From contig VFLI01000066.1 of the NCBI GenBank assembly GCA_009885105.1, positions 1-64,000 on the forward strand: a stretch of 64,000 nucleotides of DNA, given 5' to 3'. The position numbers and the translations under genes were made by a program. Origin of the DNA: Spirochaetia bacterium. GTDB taxonomy: Bacteria > Spirochaetota > Leptospiria > Leptospirales > Leptonemataceae. This document shows positions 1 to 9,197 of the stretch, piece after piece (position 1 is the first letter of the stretch; every line of letters starts with the position of its first letter). The notes beneath the pieces were generated by a model, which did not search any database, was not told the origin of the DNA, and was given only the letters and a program-made list of their open reading frames with translations.

Positions 1-105
1 ACCTCTGCGCAGTATTTTGGTCCGGGATGCCAACCAAGCCATGGGGCGCAACTCGGGCTTGCGGTACAAGCATTTTTTTTAGATCAAATTATTAAATTAC
101 GGCCC

Positions 106-489
106 CTAAGCGGCTCTTACCGGTTTTGTATACGTTGCATCGCCAAAGGCCATCTGGGCGAGAACAACAATATTGTAAATCGGAACGAATATCGCCCATG
201 CCGGTTTTCCAAAGGATTTCAGCAAATCCATTTGCATGATCAGCAAAATCACAATATTCACGCATGGCACCAAAGTCAGTATAAACCAGAGCATGGGTCT
301 TGCGACAATCTCTGTCAGAATATAGAGATTATAAATTGGAACTATTCCAGTCCAGCCTGGTTTGCCAGCCTTTTCATAGATTTTCCAATTGATTGCCAGG
401 AGACCGACAATGAGAATAACATAAAAAATTATCATCCCAATACCGATACCCGCACCACCGCCCGCGGATTGAGTTATATCTGGATCCAT
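106..489 (-). CDS. small integral membrane protein, DUF5684-like
   Basis: A 127-residue protein with three likely membrane segments (about residues 16-36, 63-85 and 98-115). It carries the repeated pattern G-K-P-G-W ... P-I-Y-N and G-K-P-A-W ... P-I-Y-N typical of DUF5684 proteins, whose function is unknown. The ATG at 489 is supported by an AGGAG ribosome site a few bases upstream. The next gene on the same strand is another small membrane protein. Recognition rests on motif memory, so the family call is good but no role can be given. Confidence 0.8.
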   Translation of the reverse strand: MDPDITQSAGGGAGIGIGMIIFYVILIVGLLAINWKIYEKAGKPGWTGIVPIYNLYILTEIVARPMLWFILTLVPCVNIVILLIMQMDLLKSFGKPAWAIFVPIYNIVVLAQMAFGDATYTKPVRAA

Positions 490-617
490 TTTAATACTCC
501 TAAAATTTTATTGAAGCATCACTGCCCCAGTCTCCATAGGAAGTTCACGCCTCTGCAAAGGTCAATCAGTTTTAGGCAAAAAAGCGGATTCCTATGGAGT
601 CTCGAGTCCCGAAGTCT

Positions 618-959
618 TTACTGATACAGTTTGTTCAATCGATCTTGAAGGATGTAAATCGCCGCAGGAGCGAAAAACAGAGCAAGCAGTAAAAACAGAG
701 TGCTGTCGTCCTGAGCCGGTATTCCTTTTTTGTCATACAATCTTTTCAATCGGCTTCCCTGCATGTACCACCAGTAGATCATATAGATTCCACAGGTGAA
801 CATAATCAGCAAAAGCTCTGTGCCGGGATTGATGGAATCATCCTGCAGATTGGCTTTTTCTTCTTCTGCAATTTTATAGTACCAGTACAGCCCGTAAATT
901 CCACAGGTAACGATCATCAGAAGGATCACCATTATCGGTTCTCTTTTTTCTCCAGTCAT
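618..959 (-). CDS. small membrane protein, DUF4234-like
   Basis: A 113-residue protein with hydrophobic segments near residues 8-28, 47-67 and 86-104. The two copies of the motif C-G-I-Y with following aromatic residues (Y-W-Y-Y, Y-W-W-Y) fit DUF4234 membrane proteins, which have no known function. The ATG at 959 follows a GGAG ribosome site. It lies upstream of the DUF5684-like gene on the same strand with a gap of about 130 bases, so the two may form one unit. Confidence 0.78.
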   Translation of the reverse strand: MTGEKREPIMVILLMIVTCGIYGLYWYYKIAEEEKANLQDDSINPGTELLLIMFTCGIYMIYWWYMQGSRLKRLYDKKGIPAQDDSTLFLLLALFFAPAAIYILQDRLNKLYQ

Positions 960-1108
960 ATTAACTCCATTGTTCTAGAATTGGGACTTGCGCCCGTAAG
1001 TTAAGCTGGCTCCTGAGGCTCCTTTATGTCAAACCAGATTGTGAAAAAAATGTAAATTCATCTTGACGAACAGGATACGGATGTGTAAGGTTATGTGTAG
1101 GAGACAAT

Positions 1109-1309
1109 ATGCCTACAAACCTTGCTATTGATGACAGGCTGCTGAATGAAGCAAAAAAAATCGGGGGGCAGAAAACGAAAAAAGCCACTGTGAATGAAGC
1201 TTTGAAGGAATATATCCAGAGGCGCAGGCAGACGGAAATTCTGGAAATGTTCGGACAGATTGACTTTGACCCGGAATATGACTATAAAGCGGGTAGAAAA
1301 AACCGTTGA
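1109..1309 (+). CDS. vapB: VapB-type antitoxin
   Basis: A 66-residue protein with a short N-terminal ribbon-helix-helix-like region (A-I-D-D-R-L-L-N-E-A then T-V-N-E-A-L-K-E-Y) and a charged C-terminal tail, the layout of VapB antitoxins. The start has a good TAGGAG ribosome site eight bases upstream. The stop codon overlaps the TTG start of the PIN-domain gene that follows, the tight coupling expected of a toxin-antitoxin pair. By family knowledge it would bind and neutralise the VapC partner and repress the operon. Confidence 0.88.
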   Translation: MPTNLAIDDRLLNEAKKIGGQKTKKATVNEALKEYIQRRRQTEILEMFGQIDFDPEYDYKAGRKNR

Positions 1310-1737
1310 AAGTCAGAGTTCTGGTGGATACTAGCGTATGGTCGTCTGTTCTTCGGAAAAAAGCGCCCGATGAAAGCAATCAGAAGGAAATGAAGATTCT
1401 GACTCAAACGGGACGAATCGCGATAATTGGAGCTGTTCGACAGGAGCTGCTGTCCGGGATCAAGAAACCCGATCAATTTGATATCATTCAGAAAAAACTT
1501 TACGATTTCCCCGATGAAATTCTTTCCGAACAGGATTACGAAGAAGCAGCGCGTATGAATAACACCTGCCACAGTCATGGAATCCAGGGGTCCCACACCG
1601 ATTTTTTAATATGTGCCATCGCCATGCGTCGGAGACTTTCAATTTATTCTCTGGATAACGATTTTGAAAACTACTCAAAATGGATTCCAGTCAGACTGCA
1701 CAGATCAAATCCACAGAAACTAAAGAAAGAAGAATAA
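1306..1737 (+). CDS. vapC: VapC-type PIN-domain ribonuclease toxin
   Basis: A 143-residue PIN-domain protein. The acidic metal-binding residues are visible: D8 in V-D-T-S-V-W, E in R-Q-E-L-L-S-G, D in S-H-T-D-F-L-I and a final D in D-N-D-F. VapC toxins are Mg-dependent ribonucleases, usually cutting tRNA or rRNA. The start is a TTG that overlaps the vapB stop as TTGA, so translation is probably coupled. The long form of the next reading frame would overlap the end of this gene, which argues for a later start there. Confidence 0.88.
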   Translation: MKVRVLVDTSVWSSVLRKKAPDESNQKEMKILTQTGRIAIIGAVRQELLSGIKKPDQFDIIQKKLYDFPDEILSEQDYEEAARMNNTCHSHGIQGSHTDFLICAIAMRRRLSIYSLDNDFENYSKWIPVRLHRSNPQKLKKEE

Positions 1738-1904
1738 TTCCCGTTTTCCCTCCCCCATTTTCTACTCGACGCCCGCCGGCCTCCAAAGATTTTTCCCTTG
1801 TGGGTGAAAAAACAAACGTGAAACATACGGAAGCTGCGGCCAACAACCAGATCAGAAGCTCGCTGGCAAATCCGTTCCGGCCGGAAAGCGCAACCAGGGG
1901 CCCG

Positions 1905-3494
1905 ATGACAAAAACGGATATATATTCGGAAACTCTGGATATGGGGCGGGAGTTACTGGATAAACCGCTTCAGGGAGGCGGCCCGGCCCGTGTTATGGTA
2001 CAGCATTCCAAGAGCCGGATGACCGTCTGGGAAAGGATCCATGTCTTAACAGATCAGGAACCCAATATCCTCTATCAGAACTGGGGCCCCGGTCTTGACG
2101 GAGCCGGTATAGTCACCGGAATCATCAATATAAAAGGACGCGATTTTGCCATCTACGGACATGATTTCACAAACCGGGCCGGCTCCATGGACGCAACAAA
2201 CGGAGCCAAGCTGGCCCGGCTCATCTACATGGCGGCCGAACACGGCATCCCTCTCATTGGAATGAACGATTCGGCGGGTGCCTACGTGCCGGCCGGTGTC
2301 GGCGGACTGGACGGTTATTCAGAGGCGTTCTGCGCCGTTCGGAAGATTTCAGGAATCGTTCCCAGCGTGATGCTCATGTTCGGCTACAATGCCGGAGGCG
2401 GATCGTACCTGCCGAGACAGGGTTCTTTTATGATACAGCCGGAGAATACATTTTTCGGCCTGACGGGAGCCGGAGTCGTACGCGATGTTCTGGGCGAAGA
2501 CGTCACTCCGGACGAACTGGGCGGTCCGGGAGTTCACAGCCAGAGCGGAGTGGTGGACATCACCGCTTACGATGAACTTGGCGCACTGCGAAAAGCTCTG
2601 CGGCTGCTCAGCTATCTGCCGGACAACAACAGAAGCTTTGCTCCCTTCCATCCGACAAGTGATCCTATAGGACGAGAGACGCCGGAAGAGGACATCCTGT
2701 TTCACCGGACTTTCAGTTCCTCCTCAGGATTCAACACGCCCTTCGACATCACATTGCTCATCCAGCTGATCTGCGATCACGGAGAGTATTTTGAACTGCA
2801 GGCGACACGCGCCAGAAATATGATCACGGCCTTTGGCAGACTCGGCGGTCACGTAGTCGCTTTTCTGGCCAACAATTCGGCCGTGGCCAGCGGCCAGATC
2901 GACATCAAGGCGGCGTATAAAGCAGCGCGTTTTATCCGATTCGCGAATCTGTACAACATACCAGTCGTTTTCCTGGAAGATACAACGGGTTTTCTTCCGG
3001 GCAAGGAGCAGGAAACCGGAGGGATCGTGCAGGCGGGACGCGCTCTTCTGGACAGCATCGTCGATCTTCGCGTGCCGCGGCTTCTGCTGATCGTGAGAAA
3101 CGCATTCGGCGGCGCGTACGCTTCCTGGAATAATTATCACACGGGCGCGGACATTGTTTTTACATTTCCCACTGCCAGGATCGCCGTGATGGGCCCGGCC
3201 GGCAAAGAATTTGTCTACAAGAATGAAATGGCCGCGGCGAGATCGCAGTTCAACAAAGATTTAAATAATGGACGCGAAGCGGAAGGCCGCATTGAACTGA
3301 ACAGAACTCTGGCAGAGCTGAACTCACGATACGAAAAAGAGCTTATGAATCCCAAAGAAGCGCTTTCGCTGGGATCCGTTTCCCGCGTTGTGATGCCGGG
3401 ACAGAGCCGCAAGGTTCTGGGAGAGAATCTTTCTTTTCTTATGAAGCATTACAAACCGGAACCCATGAGCGACGTGCAGAGAGAATTTCACTGA
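1905..3494 (+). CDS. acyl-CoA carboxylase, carboxyltransferase (beta) subunit
   Basis: A protein of 529 residues with the two crotonase-like halves of biotin-dependent acyl-CoA carboxyltransferases. The N-terminal half has [25 protein letters not shown] and the oxyanion motif G-Y-N-A-G-G-G-S-Y near residue 160. The C-terminal half has N-A-F-G-G-A-Y-A-S near residue 399. The family moves carboxyl from biotin to propionyl-, acetyl- or methylcrotonyl-CoA; the substrate cannot be decided here. No biotin carboxylase or carrier gene lies nearby. The frame is open back to 1680, but the extra 75 residues overlap vapC and show no conserved domain, so I chose ATG 1905, which has an AGGGG a few bases upstream. 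Confidence 0.85.
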   Translation: MTKTDIYSETLDMGRELLDKPLQGGGPARVMVQHSKSRMTVWERIHVLTDQEPNILYQNWGPGLDGAGIVTGIINIKGRDFAIYGHDFTNRAGSMDATNGAKLARLIYMAAEHGIPLIGMNDSAGAYVPAGVGGLDGYSEAFCAVRKISGIVPSVMLMFGYNAGGGSYLPRQGSFMIQPENTFFGLTGAGVVRDVLGEDVTPDELGGPGVHSQSGVVDITAYDELGALRKALRLLSYLPDNNRSFAPFHPTSDPIGRETPEEDILFHRTFSSSSGFNTPFDITLLIQLICDHGEYFELQATRARNMITAFGRLGGHVVAFLANNSAVASGQIDIKAAYKAARFIRFANLYNIPVVFLEDTTGFLPGKEQETGGIVQAGRALLDSIVDLRVPRLLLIVRNAFGGAYASWNNYHTGADIVFTFPTARIAVMGPAGKEFVYKNEMAAARSQFNKDLNNGREAEGRIELNRTLAELNSRYEKELMNPKEALSLGSVSRVVMPGQSRKVLGENLSFLMKHYKPEPMSDVQREFH

Positions 3495-3506
3495 GAAGAA
3501 GGATTT

Positions 3507-3650
3507 TTCACCGCAGAGGCGCTGAGGCAGACGAGATGATGAAGAACAAATTCTTTCAGGACGCTGGTGAACCTGCCGGGACGCTTGCCGACCTCTTCAT
3601 TATTCCTTATCTTAAAATCTCCTCTGTGCTCTCTGCGCCTCTGTCGTGAA
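3507..3650. repeat. degenerate intergenic inverted repeat (CGCAGAGGCGC type)
   Basis: The gap after the carboxyltransferase gene holds an imperfect inverted repeat. The left arm at 3507-3525 and the right arm at 3632-3650 match at 16 of 19 positions and are about 105 bases apart. The arms are built from CGCAGAG/CTCTGCG words and the right side repeats CTCTG-type words in tandem (3621-3643). Repeats of this wording are scattered through intergenic DNA of many unrelated bacteria. No gene is seen inside. Confidence 0.55.
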
Positions 3651-3667
3651 GCTCTGATTGAAATCTT

Positions 3668-4579
3668 ATGAACGGTAAAGGAATTCTCATCGCCGGGGGC
3701 ACCGGATTCATCGGCGGAAGTCTGGCTCAGGCGGCGATTCATAAGGGCCATCAGGTCCGAATTCTTACAAGAAATTTATCAAATAAACAAATTAATAATG
3801 TGTCGTATTTCGAATGGGATCCGGAATCGGCAGAGATTGACGCGGAGTCGCTGACCGGCGTCGACTGCATCGTCAATCTGGCCGGAGAAAATGTCGGGGA
3901 GGGCCGCTGGACTTCAAGCCGCAAACGGCAGATTCTCGAAAGCCGTCTGCAGGCTTTGAATCTGCTAAAAAGCGCCGTCGAGAAAGTGGATATAAAACCG
4001 TCGGCGTTCATATCTGCATCCGCAGTCGGCTATTATGGAAATTCTCTGCAGACAGTGGACGAAGATTCTCCGGCCGGAACCGGATTTCTGGCGGATGTTA
4101 CGCGGCAGTGGGAAAATGCCGCAATGAAACTTCAGGATATAAATATCCGCACAACAATACTGAGAATCGGTCTGGTGCTGTCCGCGAACGGAGGCGCACT
4201 GCCAAAAATGGCTCTGCCGGTGCGCATGTTTGCGGGAAGCGCCCTGGGATCGGGACGGCAGCACATGGCCTGGATTCATATCGACGATCTGTGCTCCATG
4301 ATTCTGAGTGCAGCCTTCAACGATGCCTGGACAGGTATTTACAATGCGGCGGCGCCTCAGCCAGCAACGAATGAAGAATTTATAAAAACTCTGGCACGAA
4401 CTCTGCATCGACCCGTTTTACTGCCGGCCGCGCCGGAATTTGCGCTGCGAGCGGCTCTGGGTGAAATGTCATCGATGCTGCTGGAGGGCGCTCCTGTCTC
4501 GCCCCGGCGGGCGCTGGCTCAGGGCTTTCAGTTTCAGTTTCCGGATCTGGCCGAAGCTCTGGATAATTTGCTTGCCTGA
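3668..4579 (+). CDS. TIGR01777-type NAD(P)-binding epimerase-like protein
   Basis: A 303-residue SDR-superfamily protein with an N-terminal nucleotide-binding motif G-G-T-G-F-I-G-G (residues 9-16), N-L-A-G-E-N-V, S-A-S-A-V-G-Y-Y-G and W-I-H-I-D-D-L, which together mark the TIGR01777 (YfcH/SDR39U1) family. Length is normal for the family. The biochemical substrate of this family is not settled, so only a nucleotide-binding oxidoreductase or epimerase fold can be claimed. It lies between the two intergenic repeat elements. Confidence 0.85.
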   Translation: MNGKGILIAGGTGFIGGSLAQAAIHKGHQVRILTRNLSNKQINNVSYFEWDPESAEIDAESLTGVDCIVNLAGENVGEGRWTSSRKRQILESRLQALNLLKSAVEKVDIKPSAFISASAVGYYGNSLQTVDEDSPAGTGFLADVTRQWENAAMKLQDINIRTTILRIGLVLSANGGALPKMALPVRMFAGSALGSGRQHMAWIHIDDLCSMILSAAFNDAWTGIYNAAAPQPATNEEFIKTLARTLHRPVLLPAAPEFALRAALGEMSSMLLEGAPVSPRRALAQGFQFQFPDLAEALDNLLA

Positions 4580-4617
4580 GGACAGGGGTTTATAAATAAT
4601 CGAAGATTCGTAAAATC

Positions 4618-4687
4618 AACAGGATAGGCAGGATTATGAGCCTGATTCGCGGCGTTTTTGATCCTGAACATCCTGTCCATCCTGTTC
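4618..4687. repeat. intergenic ATCCTGTCC repeat element with inverted arms
   Basis: The gap holds an inverted repeat, left arm 4618-4634 and right arm 4670-4686, matching at 15 of 17 positions. On the right side the 9-base unit ATCCTG(A/T)(A/C/T)C occurs three times in a row, at 4661, 4670 and 4679. Repeats of the form ATCCTGTCCATCCTGT are dispersed in many bacterial genomes. The element separates two SDR-type genes and could form a hairpin in RNA. Confidence 0.6.
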
Positions 4688-4730
4688 GTTTTCTTATATT
4701 GATAGTAATTAAATTTTGCAACTCAAACAA

Positions 4731-5723
4731 ATGAAATCCGCGCTGATCACAGGAATTCGGGGCTTTGTGGGCTCTCATTTGAGCAGCCTGATGCTGGACG
4801 ACGGCTGGAAGGTGATCGGTCTGGACCGCAAGGGCGAAGGGCCGGAGCGGATGAACCAAGTTTTTTCAAGCCAGCACAACGGCGCGCCTGGCAAAATAGA
4901 AAATATTTCGTACATCGCTTCTGATCTGAGCAATCACGATCAGCTTCTCTCCATTTTTAAAGATCATTCTTTCGATGCCATCGTGCATCTGGCGGGCATG
5001 GCTTTTGTTCCGGAGGGCTGGAAAAATCCCGCTTCCATGCTTCAGAGCAATGCCATCTGCACAATCAATCTTCTGTCCGCCGGCCGCGAGGCGGGCTGGA
5101 AAGGCAGATTCGTCTATGTCAGCTCCAGCGATGTGTACGGAAACACGGACGCTTCGGACCTTCCGATACACGAAAATTCTCCGGTAAGGCCGAACAGTCC
5201 CTACGCATCGAGTAAACTGGCCGCGGAACAATTCTGCGGGTACTTTCTGCGCGACGGAATACAGGTCGTCATCGCGCGTCCGTTCAACCACATCGGTCCG
5301 GGTCAGAAAACGCATTTTGTAGTGCCCTCCTTCCTGCAGAGAATCCGACAGGCGGCGAAAACGAATGAAAATAAAATCACCGTCGGCGATATGGAATCGG
5401 GGCGGGATTTTACGGATGTGCGCGATGTCGCAAGAGCGTACATGCTTCTGATTGAGAAGGGAATAGTTGGGGATGTTTACAATATCTGCACCGGAAAAAT
5501 GGTGACGATCAAAGAAATCATGGACATCTCTCTGAAAATCGCCGGTACCGATCTGAAGTATCAGGTGGACCCGGCGCTTCTGCGGCCGGAGGGCGCCACA
5601 TATCGGTACGGATCCAGTGAAAAACTGAAAGCCGCCGGATGGAAACCCGGGTACACGCTGGAACAGAGCATTCGTGATATGTGGAAATTCATGGATCAGT
5701 ATCCGGAGGGAGGAATTCTTTGA
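4731..5723 (+). CDS. NAD-dependent sugar epimerase/reductase (GDP-4-keto-6-deoxymannose reductase-like)
   Basis: A 330-residue extended SDR. It has the dinucleotide motif G-I-R-G-F-V-G-S-H (residues 8-16), D-A-I-V-H-L-A-G, S-S-D-V-Y-G and the catalytic pair Y158 and K162 in S-P-Y-A-S-S-K. The stretch R-P-F-N-H-I-G-P-G-Q resembles GDP-mannose 4,6-dehydratase and GDP-4-keto-6-deoxymannose (Rmd) enzymes. It probably makes a deoxysugar nucleotide for surface polysaccharide. I prefer ATG 4731 to an upstream TTG at 4716 because the dinucleotide fold begins directly after it. The stop overlaps the TTG start of the permease gene. Confidence 0.82.
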   Translation: MKSALITGIRGFVGSHLSSLMLDDGWKVIGLDRKGEGPERMNQVFSSQHNGAPGKIENISYIASDLSNHDQLLSIFKDHSFDAIVHLAGMAFVPEGWKNPASMLQSNAICTINLLSAGREAGWKGRFVYVSSSDVYGNTDASDLPIHENSPVRPNSPYASSKLAAEQFCGYFLRDGIQVVIARPFNHIGPGQKTHFVVPSFLQRIRQAAKTNENKITVGDMESGRDFTDVRDVARAYMLLIEKGIVGDVYNICTGKMVTIKEIMDISLKIAGTDLKYQVDPALLRPEGATYRYGSSEKLKAAGWKPGYTLEQSIRDMWKFMDQYPEGGIL

Positions 5724-7300
5724 AAGGATTATTTCGCAGAAAAACCGTTGCCATGCTGCAGGCAGAGGCGGCCGGCGAATCAGACCGGCTGCATCGCGCG
5801 CTGGGTCCCGTGCATCTGATGCTTCTGGGAGTGGGCGCCATTGTGGGCGCGGGGATTTTTGTTCTGACCGGTCATGCAGCAGCTCAGAATGCGGGACCGG
5901 CCATCGTGCTGTCATTCATTCTGGCCGCTGTCGCCTGTGGTTTTGCCGGACTCTGCTACGCGGAATTCGCTTCGATGATTCCCATAGCCGGCAGCGCCTA
6001 CACGTACGCGTACGCAACAATGGGCGAGCTCGTCGCCTGGATCATCGGCTGGGATCTGATTCTGGAATACTCTTTTGCCGCAGGGGCCGTGGCGATCGGC
6101 TGGTCGGGCTACATGGTGAGTTTTCTCCATGGATTCGGAATCAGCATTCCTCCGGAACTCACACAGGCGACGGGACAGACCGTCGTTTTTTTTCACGGCC
6201 ACTGGATGAAGATCACGGACGAGCTGGCGCGTGAAATTCTGGGATACGATCCCACCGTTTCAATCTGGGTGAAATTTCTGCCGGCAGCGGTCATGCATGA
6301 TATCAATTCGGTTATGATGCTCCAGGCATCCGCCATCCTTCCTCATAAAACAGCAATGTTCAATCTGCCGGCCATCGTCATTATTTTCGCGGCCACGACC
6401 GTACTGGCCGTGGGCATCCGCGAATCGGCGAGAGCCAATGCCGTCATCGTTTTCATCAAGGTGGCCGTAATTCTGACCTTCGTGGCTGTCGGAGTTTTTT
6501 ATATACAACCGGCGAACTGGATTCCTTTCATACCGGACAACCAGGGAGAATGGGGGCATTTCGGCTGGAGCGGTGTTTTCCGCGGAGCGGCGACGATCTT
6601 TTTCGCGTACATCGGTTTTGACGCAATCTCCACGGCGGCGCAGGAGGCAAAGAATCCCCAGCGCGATATGCCAATCGGCATACTCGGGTCTCTGGCGATC
6701 TGCACAGTTCTCTACATCGCCGTCGCGGGAATCCTGACCGGCATCGTTCCCTATCGTCTTCTCAATGTGCCGGAGCCCATCGCTCTGGGTATCGACATGA
6801 CGGGCAACCGGTGGCTGGCGCCGTTTATAAAAATCGGGGCGATCGCCGGACTGTCGTCTGTGATTATCGTGATGCTCATGGGGCAGTCGCGCGTCTTTTA
6901 TTCCATGAGTCAGGACAGACTCCTGCCCGCCGTTTTCAGTTCCGTGCATCCCCGGTTTAAGACTCCGTTTGTCACAACGCTGGGAACCGGCGCCGTTGTG
7001 GCGCTGATTGCAGCGCTCACTCCAATCGATGATGTGGCCTATCTGGTCAATATTGGAACTCTGTTTGCTTTTGTGATCGTCTGCGGCGGCGTTCTGGTTC
7101 TGCGATACCGTCATCCGGAGATCCACAGGCATTTCAGAGTCCCGGCCGTGCATTTCGTATGCATCGGAGGAATTCTTTCCTGCCTCTACCTGATGTCCAG
7201 TCTTCCTGCCGGCGCCTGGGTTCGCCTTTTCCTCTGGATGGCGGCGGGCACAGTAATATTTTTTGCATACAGCAGACGGAAGAGTCGTTTGAACAGTTGA
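5720..7300 (+). CDS. APC-family amino-acid permease (cationic amino-acid transporter-like)
   Basis: A 526-residue protein with about 12-13 hydrophobic segments and the APC signature G-V-G-A-I-V-G-A-G-I-F-V-L-T-G in the first membrane helix. The segments G-F-D-A-I-S-T-A-A-Q-E-A and P-Q-R-D-M-P-I-G-I are typical of the YfnA/CAT branch. It should sit in the inner membrane and import or exchange amino acids. The reading frame extends upstream to 5681, but TTG 5720 overlaps the preceding stop as TTGA and lies just after a strong GGAGGGAGG ribosome site, so this start is clearly better. It is co-transcribed with the sugar-nucleotide enzyme. Confidence 0.87.
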   Translation: MKGLFRRKTVAMLQAEAAGESDRLHRALGPVHLMLLGVGAIVGAGIFVLTGHAAAQNAGPAIVLSFILAAVACGFAGLCYAEFASMIPIAGSAYTYAYATMGELVAWIIGWDLILEYSFAAGAVAIGWSGYMVSFLHGFGISIPPELTQATGQTVVFFHGHWMKITDELAREILGYDPTVSIWVKFLPAAVMHDINSVMMLQASAILPHKTAMFNLPAIVIIFAATTVLAVGIRESARANAVIVFIKVAVILTFVAVGVFYIQPANWIPFIPDNQGEWGHFGWSGVFRGAATIFFAYIGFDAISTAAQEAKNPQRDMPIGILGSLAICTVLYIAVAGILTGIVPYRLLNVPEPIALGIDMTGNRWLAPFIKIGAIAGLSSVIIVMLMGQSRVFYSMSQDRLLPAVFSSVHPRFKTPFVTTLGTGAVVALIAALTPIDDVAYLVNIGTLFAFVIVCGGVLVLRYRHPEIHRHFRVPAVHFVCIGGILSCLYLMSSLPAGAWVRLFLWMAAGTVIFFAYSRRKSRLNS

Positions 7301-7348
7301 AAGCGTTTTTAAATTTTGCTTGAGTAAGAAAAATTAAGAAGGCAAAAG

Positions 7349-7758
7349 ATGAGGCATATTGTTCTGATTTTTGGATTGATCGCTCTGCCGAGTTTGATTC
7401 GTGGTGAGCCGATTCTTCTTTTTGACCTCGATATACACTCAAAATATACGCCTCCACCCAGAGGTTATCTGGCATATAGAACTGAATCAGAGATTTCAAT
7501 TGCTGATAGAAGCATTCTCCATGCCTGAAGTTCATGGTTCTGCGAATCTCAATGTTATGTGGGCAGAAATTCTCTTACGGCCTGTCCCAATCTGAAACTG
7601 GATTCGCGACTGAAGCGCCGGTTCGGCGAAATATGCTGAGTGATTCTTATTCCCTTCAAAAATCGGATGAGTCCAGATCAGCTGTTCTATACTTTGGCGT
7701 GAGAGTATTTCTCCCTCTGGTTTTTAAGCCTCATCAAAACCAGCCGCCGACATTGTGA
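7349..7758 (+). pseudogene. possible remnant of a small exported-protein gene
   Basis: An ATG at 7349 with an AAGG ribosome site opens a frame of 59 residues that starts with a convincing signal peptide (hydrophobic core after M-R-H, then R-G-E-P) and stops at 7528. Coding-like sequence seems to continue in other frames (P-E-V-H-G-S-A-N-L-N-V-M-W-A near 7523-7594, then a frame ending at 7758 with V-R-V-F-L-P-L-V-F). This reads like one secreted protein broken by at least two frameshifts. No family is recognised. It could equally be a short intact peptide gene followed by chance open frames. Confidence 0.3.
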
Positions 7759-7822
7759 AATTCCCGCTGAAAAACCAAAGATTCGAATTGACTTAATCCA
7801 AATTATTTTAGTTTATGCTAGT

Positions 7823-8008
7823 ATGCCCGCCGCAATAGATTCATTAAAAATCTACGAACATGTGGCCACCAAAGACGATCTCCAGAAACTGAAATTGGAG
7901 CTACAGGCAGAAATCGAGAAAACAAAAGCCAGTGTCATACTCTGGATGGCCGGAATGCTTGTAGCCCAGGCAGGTCTGATCACAGCTCTCATGAAATTAA
8001 TGAGCTGA
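7823..8008 (+). CDS. small coiled-coil, single-span membrane protein (DUF1640-like)
   Basis: A 61-residue protein: a heptad-like charged helix (about residues 14-35, rich in K, E and L) followed by one membrane segment (about 36-57). The pattern A-T-K-D-D-L-Q-K-L then E-I-E-K-T-K-A-S is common in small proteins annotated as DUF1640/CCDC90-like coiled-coil proteins, often found near toxin or mobile genes. No function is known. No obvious partner gene is adjacent. Confidence 0.65.
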   Translation: MPAAIDSLKIYEHVATKDDLQKLKLELQAEIEKTKASVILWMAGMLVAQAGLITALMKLMS

Positions 8009-8051
8009 TTCAGATCGTTTAGCCATTATCCGCATTCTTTCTCAGCCATTT

Positions 8052-9008
8052 TCAGACGACGGCAGTCAGCACAATGTCGCGCAGCAGTTTCTTGTATTTT
8101 TCAACGGCCGAAGGGCGGTCTTTTTTCTTCAGATTGAACAGGCGTTTCTTGTTGAATATTTTTTTTGGATTTTTTCCAAGGCCCGCCCATGTGCCGATTT
8201 CCAGAGTCATCGGCATGAAACCGTTCTTTTTTGTCCCGACGTCTGAATCCAGCGATTCACGATAAAAACTGTCCCAGAGATCGCCGTGAATTTTGTACGA
8301 AGCGCTCTGCGGACCGAATTCGTAGCCCGTGTGTCCATCATGATGGAGCCGGCGGCGGATATCTTCGAATGCAGATTCGTGCGGACACCTATCGTCCGAA
8401 CTGGCGAATGGCCACCAGATTGAATCTTTCCTGCCAAATCCCGAGTGTATATCCAGCACGATCGCTCTGTGTTTTCTTCTGCCGTAAAAATTGTCGCGCA
8501 TCAGTTTTCGCAGTGTTCTGGCTTCAGGCTGCACTGCCAGACCGCGGTAGTACGGAAGCATGGGGGAAATAAAATGTCCCCCGAAAAAGAAAGGGGCTCC
8601 TTTTGCATCATCGCCGGAATTCCTCATCAGATCCACGCCGGCCGGATTGGATCTGGTGTTCAGCACAAAGCCGCCCGGATTGGCAACGGGGACGACAAGA
8701 ATGCCGATTTCGCCGTCCTCAACCTCTTTCATGAAGCAGGGGCTCCGGGGATCGAGCAGCTCCTCAAGAAATTCCACCAGAATCTGAACGCCGATTTTCT
8801 CAAGCCCGTGTATGCCGGCAACAAGACCCACCGGCTTCTTTTTAACGGCGGAAGGCTTGCCGATTTCAATGAGCCAGATCGGGAAACGAAGTCCGTCTTT
8901 GGTTCTCCGGGAAACTCCAATCTGCCGTATTCGGACAAGCTTCGATTTTTTAGCAAGGCGGAATATCTGCCTTTCCACCCGGTTGAATTTTACGAGTCCT
9001 TTCAGCAA
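8052..9008 (-). CDS. M14-family zinc carboxypeptidase-like protein
   Basis: A 318-residue protein with the M14 metal ligands H67 and E70 in G-I-H-G-L-E and H188 in L-D-I-H-S-G-F. The arginine/asparagine substrate motif reads N-P-A-G-V-D-L-M-R-N (normally N-x-x-G-x-D-L-N-R-N), and the general base is probably E270 in M-T-L-E-I-G-T. It would cleave a C-terminal residue from a peptide or an amide-linked acyl group. No signal peptide is seen, so it may be cytoplasmic. The start is a TTG with a weak ribosome site; no in-frame ATG lies close upstream. It is divergent from the Pho-controlled acyltransferase gene. Confidence 0.78.
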   Translation of the reverse strand: MLKGLVKFNRVERQIFRLAKKSKLVRIRQIGVSRRTKDGLRFPIWLIEIGKPSAVKKKPVGLVAGIHGLEKIGVQILVEFLEELLDPRSPCFMKEVEDGEIGILVVPVANPGGFVLNTRSNPAGVDLMRNSGDDAKGAPFFFGGHFISPMLPYYRGLAVQPEARTLRKLMRDNFYGRRKHRAIVLDIHSGFGRKDSIWWPFASSDDRCPHESAFEDIRRRLHHDGHTGYEFGPQSASYKIHGDLWDSFYRESLDSDVGTKKNGFMPMTLEIGTWAGLGKNPKKIFNKKRLFNLKKKDRPSAVEKYKKLLRDIVLTAVV

Positions 9009-9092
9009 GTTCCCAGGCTTGCGCGACCATCCTTCATGTAAAGAAAATCTGCTGGCATCTGTGTATTTTTTTTAATTTCCTTTACTTTTATA

Positions 9093-9120
9093 TGTCATTC
9101 GTCTGTAACAATATTGAAAC
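9093..9120 (+). promoter_or_regulatory. Pho box: three 11-bp-spaced repeats upstream of the acyltransferase-phoBR unit
   Basis: TGTCAT at 9093, TGTAAC at 9104 and TGAAAC at 9115 are spaced exactly 11 bases apart, as in PhoB-binding direct repeats. A -10-like TAGATT begins at 9131, ten bases after the last repeat, the spacing expected when a Pho box replaces the -35 element. The downstream genes include phoB and phoR, so the site would give autoregulation. Confidence 0.8.
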
Positions 9121-9197
9121 ACCGGTCGCTTAGATTCAATGCAATATTCCGGCTCTGGAATCTGACCGAGCCCAGAATCGAAACAAGGAGAAAATAT

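Noticed and set aside
2-82. Open frame on the plus strand ending at 80-82 as the 3' end of a gene cut by the window edge
   Set aside because: Only 26 codons are visible and no motif can be recognised, so a coding claim is not supported.
232-624. 130-residue open frame on the plus strand
   Set aside because: It lies antisense to the DUF5684-like gene, has no ribosome site and a composition unlike a real protein.
1680-1904. Long N-terminal extension of the acyl-CoA carboxyltransferase
   Set aside because: It overlaps vapC, has no domain similarity and ATG 1905 gives the usual family length with a ribosome site.
3507-3650. CGCAGAGG words as a CRISPR array
   Set aside because: The words are imperfect, irregularly spaced and arranged as an inverted pair, without regular spacers or cas genes.
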